A stretch of DNA of 64,000 nucleotides from CAWIJJ01 sp963836405. Its GTDB lineage: Bacteria; Acidobacteriota; Terriglobia; Bryobacterales; Bryobacteraceae. Location of the stretch: contig CAWIJL010000016.1 of NCBI GenBank assembly GCA_963836405.1, positions 62,001 to 126,000 on the forward strand. Direction: 5' to 3'. The translations under genes and the position numbers were made by a program. Below, piece by piece: positions 62,123-64,000 of this stretch. The notes under the pieces are model-generated. The model worked only from the letters and a program-made list of their open reading frames with translations, was not told the DNA's origin and searched no databases. Every line of letters begins with the position of its first letter. Positions within the stretch are counted from its first letter, which is position 1.

Positions 62123-63250
62123 TCAGATCCGCCGCACCAGTACCTGCTTGAACTCGGTCCACCGCCCGGCATCATGCGCCTGCAGCCCGATCGGACCCGG
62201 CTCCAGGTTGTCCAGCCCTTCGTATTCCGTCACCGTTTCCCCGTTGATCCGCACCAGGCAGCCGGCGTCCTTCACCCTCATCTGGAACAGCCACCATTCC
62301 CCCGCCGCGATCCGCGGATAAATTCCGCGCTTCACCGAATACAGCGACCCGGTCGGATAGTGCGCTCCTTCCACGTCGTGTAACTGGATCTCGTACCGCC
62401 GTCCCGTCGATCCCTTCCCGTCGGCGCGGAACAGAACGCCGCCGTTGTGGTGCCAGCTGTGCCGCACGTACATCTGCAATTCGAAATCGCGGTAAGTTTC
62501 GCGGGTCGCGAACTCCCCCGAGCCGTCGCCGTGCAGCACGCCGCCCAGCGCCTGAAACACAGGCTTGCCGTTCAATACACGCCACTTCGCGATATCTTCG
62601 GGTTCCGTATACAAACTCGTCCAGCTTACTTTCGAAGCGAGCTCCCGTACCCGTAACTTACGAAACCGGATTGGATAGGAGAGCGATTCCAGGCCCAGAT
62701 ATCCGCTGCGCAGCCGGTGCCGCAACTCGGGCACGGTCTCCACGTCGAGATCCTGCACCATCTCGCCGTTGGTCCACACCCGCAGCCGCGGCCAGTCCAT
62801 CGCAATCCGGAACGAATTCCACTCCCCCTTATTCTTCACGTTCACTTTGAGCGGCGCTACCAGCGGGAACACCGACCCCATCGATTCAGGCGCGGGCTTC
62901 GCATCGCGCTCGTGGAAAATGTTGATCTTCATCCCGCACCACATGTTCCGCCCGTGCTCGGGCGCGTGCAGATACAGCCCCGAGTTGGTCCAGCCCTTGA
63001 CGAAGAATTCGCCGCGGAAATCGAAGTTCTCGTACTGCTTCGCCGATCGCAGCCACGCCGGATACCCCGCGCTCTCGTGCACCACGATGTCCCCGGAATC
63101 CACGTAAAACGCCGTTTCCGGACCGTCCCGCACCGTCCATCCCTCGAGCGACGGCCCGTCGAACAGCGAAGCGAATCCCGCCTCGTCGTCCTGCGGAGCC
63201 GCGGCCAGCGCCGCCGCCCCCATTCCCGTTACAAATCCGCGACGCGTCAA
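62123..63250 (-). CDS. DUF1080 protein with two LamG-like glycosidase-associated domains
   Basis: About 375 residues. The Tat-like N-terminus (TRRGFVTGMGAAALAAAP) is followed by a first domain (FASLFDGPSLEGWTVRDGPE, HGRNMWCGMKINIFHER, GEWNSFRIAMDWPRLRVWTN) and a second, weaker copy (YRDFELQMYVRHSWHHNGGV, GRRYEIQLHDVEGA, WWLFQMRVKDAGCLVRINGE). DUF1080 (3-keto-disaccharide hydrolase) proteins are concanavalin-like and act on sugars; a few cleave 3-keto-glycosides. The TTG at 63250 with GGGGGG upstream is chosen; a longer frame to 63388 would lose the signal. It is expected to be exported. Confidence 0.82.
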   Translation of the reverse strand: MTRRGFVTGMGAAALAAAPQDDEAGFASLFDGPSLEGWTVRDGPETAFYVDSGDIVVHESAGYPAWLRSAKQYENFDFRGEFFVKGWTNSGLYLHAPEHGRNMWCGMKINIFHERDAKPAPESMGSVFPLVAPLKVNVKNKGEWNSFRIAMDWPRLRVWTNGEMVQDLDVETVPELRHRLRSGYLGLESLSYPIRFRKLRVRELASKVSWTSLYTEPEDIAKWRVLNGKPVFQALGGVLHGDGSGEFATRETYRDFELQMYVRHSWHHNGGVLFRADGKGSTGRRYEIQLHDVEGAHYPTGSLYSVKRGIYPRIAAGEWWLFQMRVKDAGCLVRINGETVTEYEGLDNLEPGPIGLQAHDAGRWTEFKQVLVRRI

Positions 63251-63282
63251 AGCTGCCCCCCTTTCCCGTTTCAAACACCATC

Positions 63283-63606
63283 CTACGCCCGCCTCGGACC
63301 CGCCCGCCCCTCCCGCAGGTACAAAAGCAGCGGCAGCCCCGCCGATACTCCCACCGTCAGCAGCGCCACAACCGGAATCCACCACCACCGGCCCACCCGC
63401 CGCCGCTCATACACCAGAAAAGCGATCGTTGCCAGCGCCGAGACCATCACATCCGCCGAAAAGAATTCAGTGACCGCGCTCGCATGCAGTTCATGGCGGA
63501 ATAGCCCCACATCCAGACCGTGTTCGGCCAGCCACGGCCAGAAGTGCAGGTACGGCACCAGGACGCCCAGCGCTGCCAGAATCAGGTAAACCGTCTTCGC
63601 TTTCAT
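63283..63606 (-). CDS. DUF2834 membrane protein
   Basis: This 107-residue protein has the DUF2834 pattern: KTVYLILAALGVLVPYLHFW, HGLDVGLFRHELHASAVTEF, SADVMVSALATIAFLVYERR and GVSAGLPLLLYLREGR, giving three membrane helices. The function of the family is unknown. It lies downstream of the fabF 3' end on the same strand, but between the two is a decayed extra copy of the region (63640-63893), so the gene is the surviving copy of a tandem duplication. Confidence 0.82.
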   Translation of the reverse strand: MKAKTVYLILAALGVLVPYLHFWPWLAEHGLDVGLFRHELHASAVTEFFSADVMVSALATIAFLVYERRRVGRWWWIPVVALLTVGVSAGLPLLLYLREGRAGPRRA

Positions 63607-63651
63607 GCCGCACAGTCTGACACGACTGGCGCGCCACCGGAAGCTACACGA

Positions 63652-63725
63652 GCTTGCGAAGCACCAGCACCGCGTTCAATCCGCATACTCCACATTTGCC
63701 GTCACGCGCGACGTTCGGCACAATG
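63652..63725 (-). pseudogene. Decayed fragment of the fabF 3' end
   Basis: On the minus strand the fragment reads NVARD..., then GLNAVLVLRKLV and a stop, the same C-terminal sequence as the intact end at the right edge (GGLNAVLVLRKHV) but with an internal deletion. A 32-base block (63652-63683) is identical to 63911-63942. Confidence 0.65.
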
Positions 63726-63734
63726 GACGGTCGG

Positions 63735-63893
63735 CAGCGCCACAACCGGAATCCACCACTTGCCGGCCCCGCTGTCAGCGCCGAGACCATCACATACATG
63801 CAGACCGTGTTCGGCCAGCCACGGCCAGAAGTGCAGGTACGGCACCAACGCCCAGCGCCGCCAGAATCGGGTAAACCGTCTTCGCTTTGCGTC
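63735..63893 (-). pseudogene. Decayed copy of the DUF2834 gene
   Basis: A 47-base block (63801-63847) is identical to 63514-63560 in the intact gene, and a 25-base block (63735-63759) to 63361-63385. Between them about 100 bases are deleted and several indels break the frame. With the fabF fragment it forms one duplicated unit. Confidence 0.7.
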
Positions 63894-63902
63894 ACCGGAA
63901 GC

Positions 63903-64000
63903 TTACACGTGCTTGCGAAGCACCAGCACCGCGTTCAATCCGCCGAACGCGAACGAATTCGATATCGCGTACTCCACCTCCGCCGCCCGCGCGACGTTCG
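63903..64000 (-). CDS. fabF: Beta-ketoacyl-ACP synthase II (FabF-type), C-terminal end only
   Basis: The last 31 codons are visible and the gene continues past the right edge. They read NVARAAEVEYAISNSFAFGG, then LNAVLVLRKHV. The ISNSFxFGGxNxxLVxR ending is diagnostic of KAS I/II condensing enzymes of fatty-acid or polyketide synthesis, where the Phe-Gly-Gly loop shapes the active site. Whether it belongs to primary fatty-acid synthesis or a specialised cluster cannot be told. Confidence 0.78.
   Translation of the reverse strand, partial: NVARAAEVEYAISNSFAFGGLNAVLVLRKHV

Larger units (their letters stand above)
63361..63942. repeat. Tandem duplication of a ~265-base unit (fabF 3' end plus DUF2834), one half decayed
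   Basis: Matching blocks appear in the same order twice: 63361-63385 with 63735-63759, 63514-63560 with 63801-63847 and 63652-63683 with 63911-63942. In minus-strand order the region is fabF end (intact), DUF2834 (broken), fabF end (broken), DUF2834 (intact). Confidence 0.7.

Noticed and set aside
1..64000. CRISPR arrays, rRNA or prophage
   Set aside because: No regularly spaced repeats, no rRNA-like sequence, and no integrase, capsid or terminase genes were found.

Overview
The window is GC-rich bacterial DNA that looks like a member of the Acidobacteriota, probably of the Solibacter/Bryobacter branch. This rests on gene content, not on a marker gene: two adjacent ~1250-residue Oar-like TonB-dependent receptors with an N-terminal carboxypeptidase-regulatory domain, a tandem DUF1080 protein, a Tat-type sulfatase, a sugar-phosphate-isomerase-like protein, an acidobacterial-style membrane regulator, and an actinobacterial/acidobacterial-type succinate dehydrogenase. 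No rRNA, tRNA or CRISPR was found.

Layout. 0-5 kb: 3' part of a cyclase-family hydrolase, then the glycine cleavage genes gcvT (one frameshift), gcvH, gcvPA and gcvPB. 5-8.3 kb: a GT-C membrane glycosyltransferase, an iron-trafficking protein (YggX) and an ATP-grasp ligase. 8.4-10.2 kb: a truncated gene start beside a 531-residue protein that may belong to a mobile or repeated element. 10.2-18.6 kb: exo-beta-glucosaminidase, threonine dehydrogenase, succinate dehydrogenase sdhCAB (ten apparent indels) and two small accessory genes. 18.6-24.3 kb (minus strand): a respiratory operon of outer-membrane porin, small cytochrome c, octaheme cytochrome c, cytochrome b and an ArsR-type regulator. 24.5-28.1 kb: membrane protein, sulfatase, glycosyltransferase. 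28.2-37.7 kb: the two receptors and the membrane-anchored regulator. 37.9-41.7 kb: PilZ, a 43-residue membrane protein on the opposite strand, RfbD-like reductase, DUF4112, esterase, TIM-barrel protein.

41.9-54.3 kb is a storage-lipid and fatty-acid neighbourhood: succinate-semialdehyde dehydrogenase, lipase, wax ester/DGAT acyltransferase, a six-repeat phasin-like protein, PhaR with two matching operators, an AarF/UbiB kinase, a GMC oxidoreductase, an HSDL2-like SDR and a long-chain acyl-CoA ligase. No polyhydroxyalkanoate synthase lies in the window. 54.4-64 kb: a frameshifted serine hydrolase, a BBP2 porin, threonine synthase (one frameshift), a lytic transglycosylase, a ferritin-like protein and a fused SudB/GltD-type (Nfn-like) flavoprotein that both carry many frameshifts, a DUF1080 protein, a DUF2834 protein, a decayed tandem duplication and the 3' end of fabF at the right edge.

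Two themes recur. Threonine/glycine metabolism is represented by thrC, tdh and the gcv genes. Several genes (gcvT, sdhCAB, the serine hydrolase, thrC, the ferritin-like gene and the Nfn-like gene) are broken by single-base indels, mostly insertions, while the proteins they would encode remain well conserved. That pattern fits consensus errors better than gene decay, but raw reads are needed to decide.
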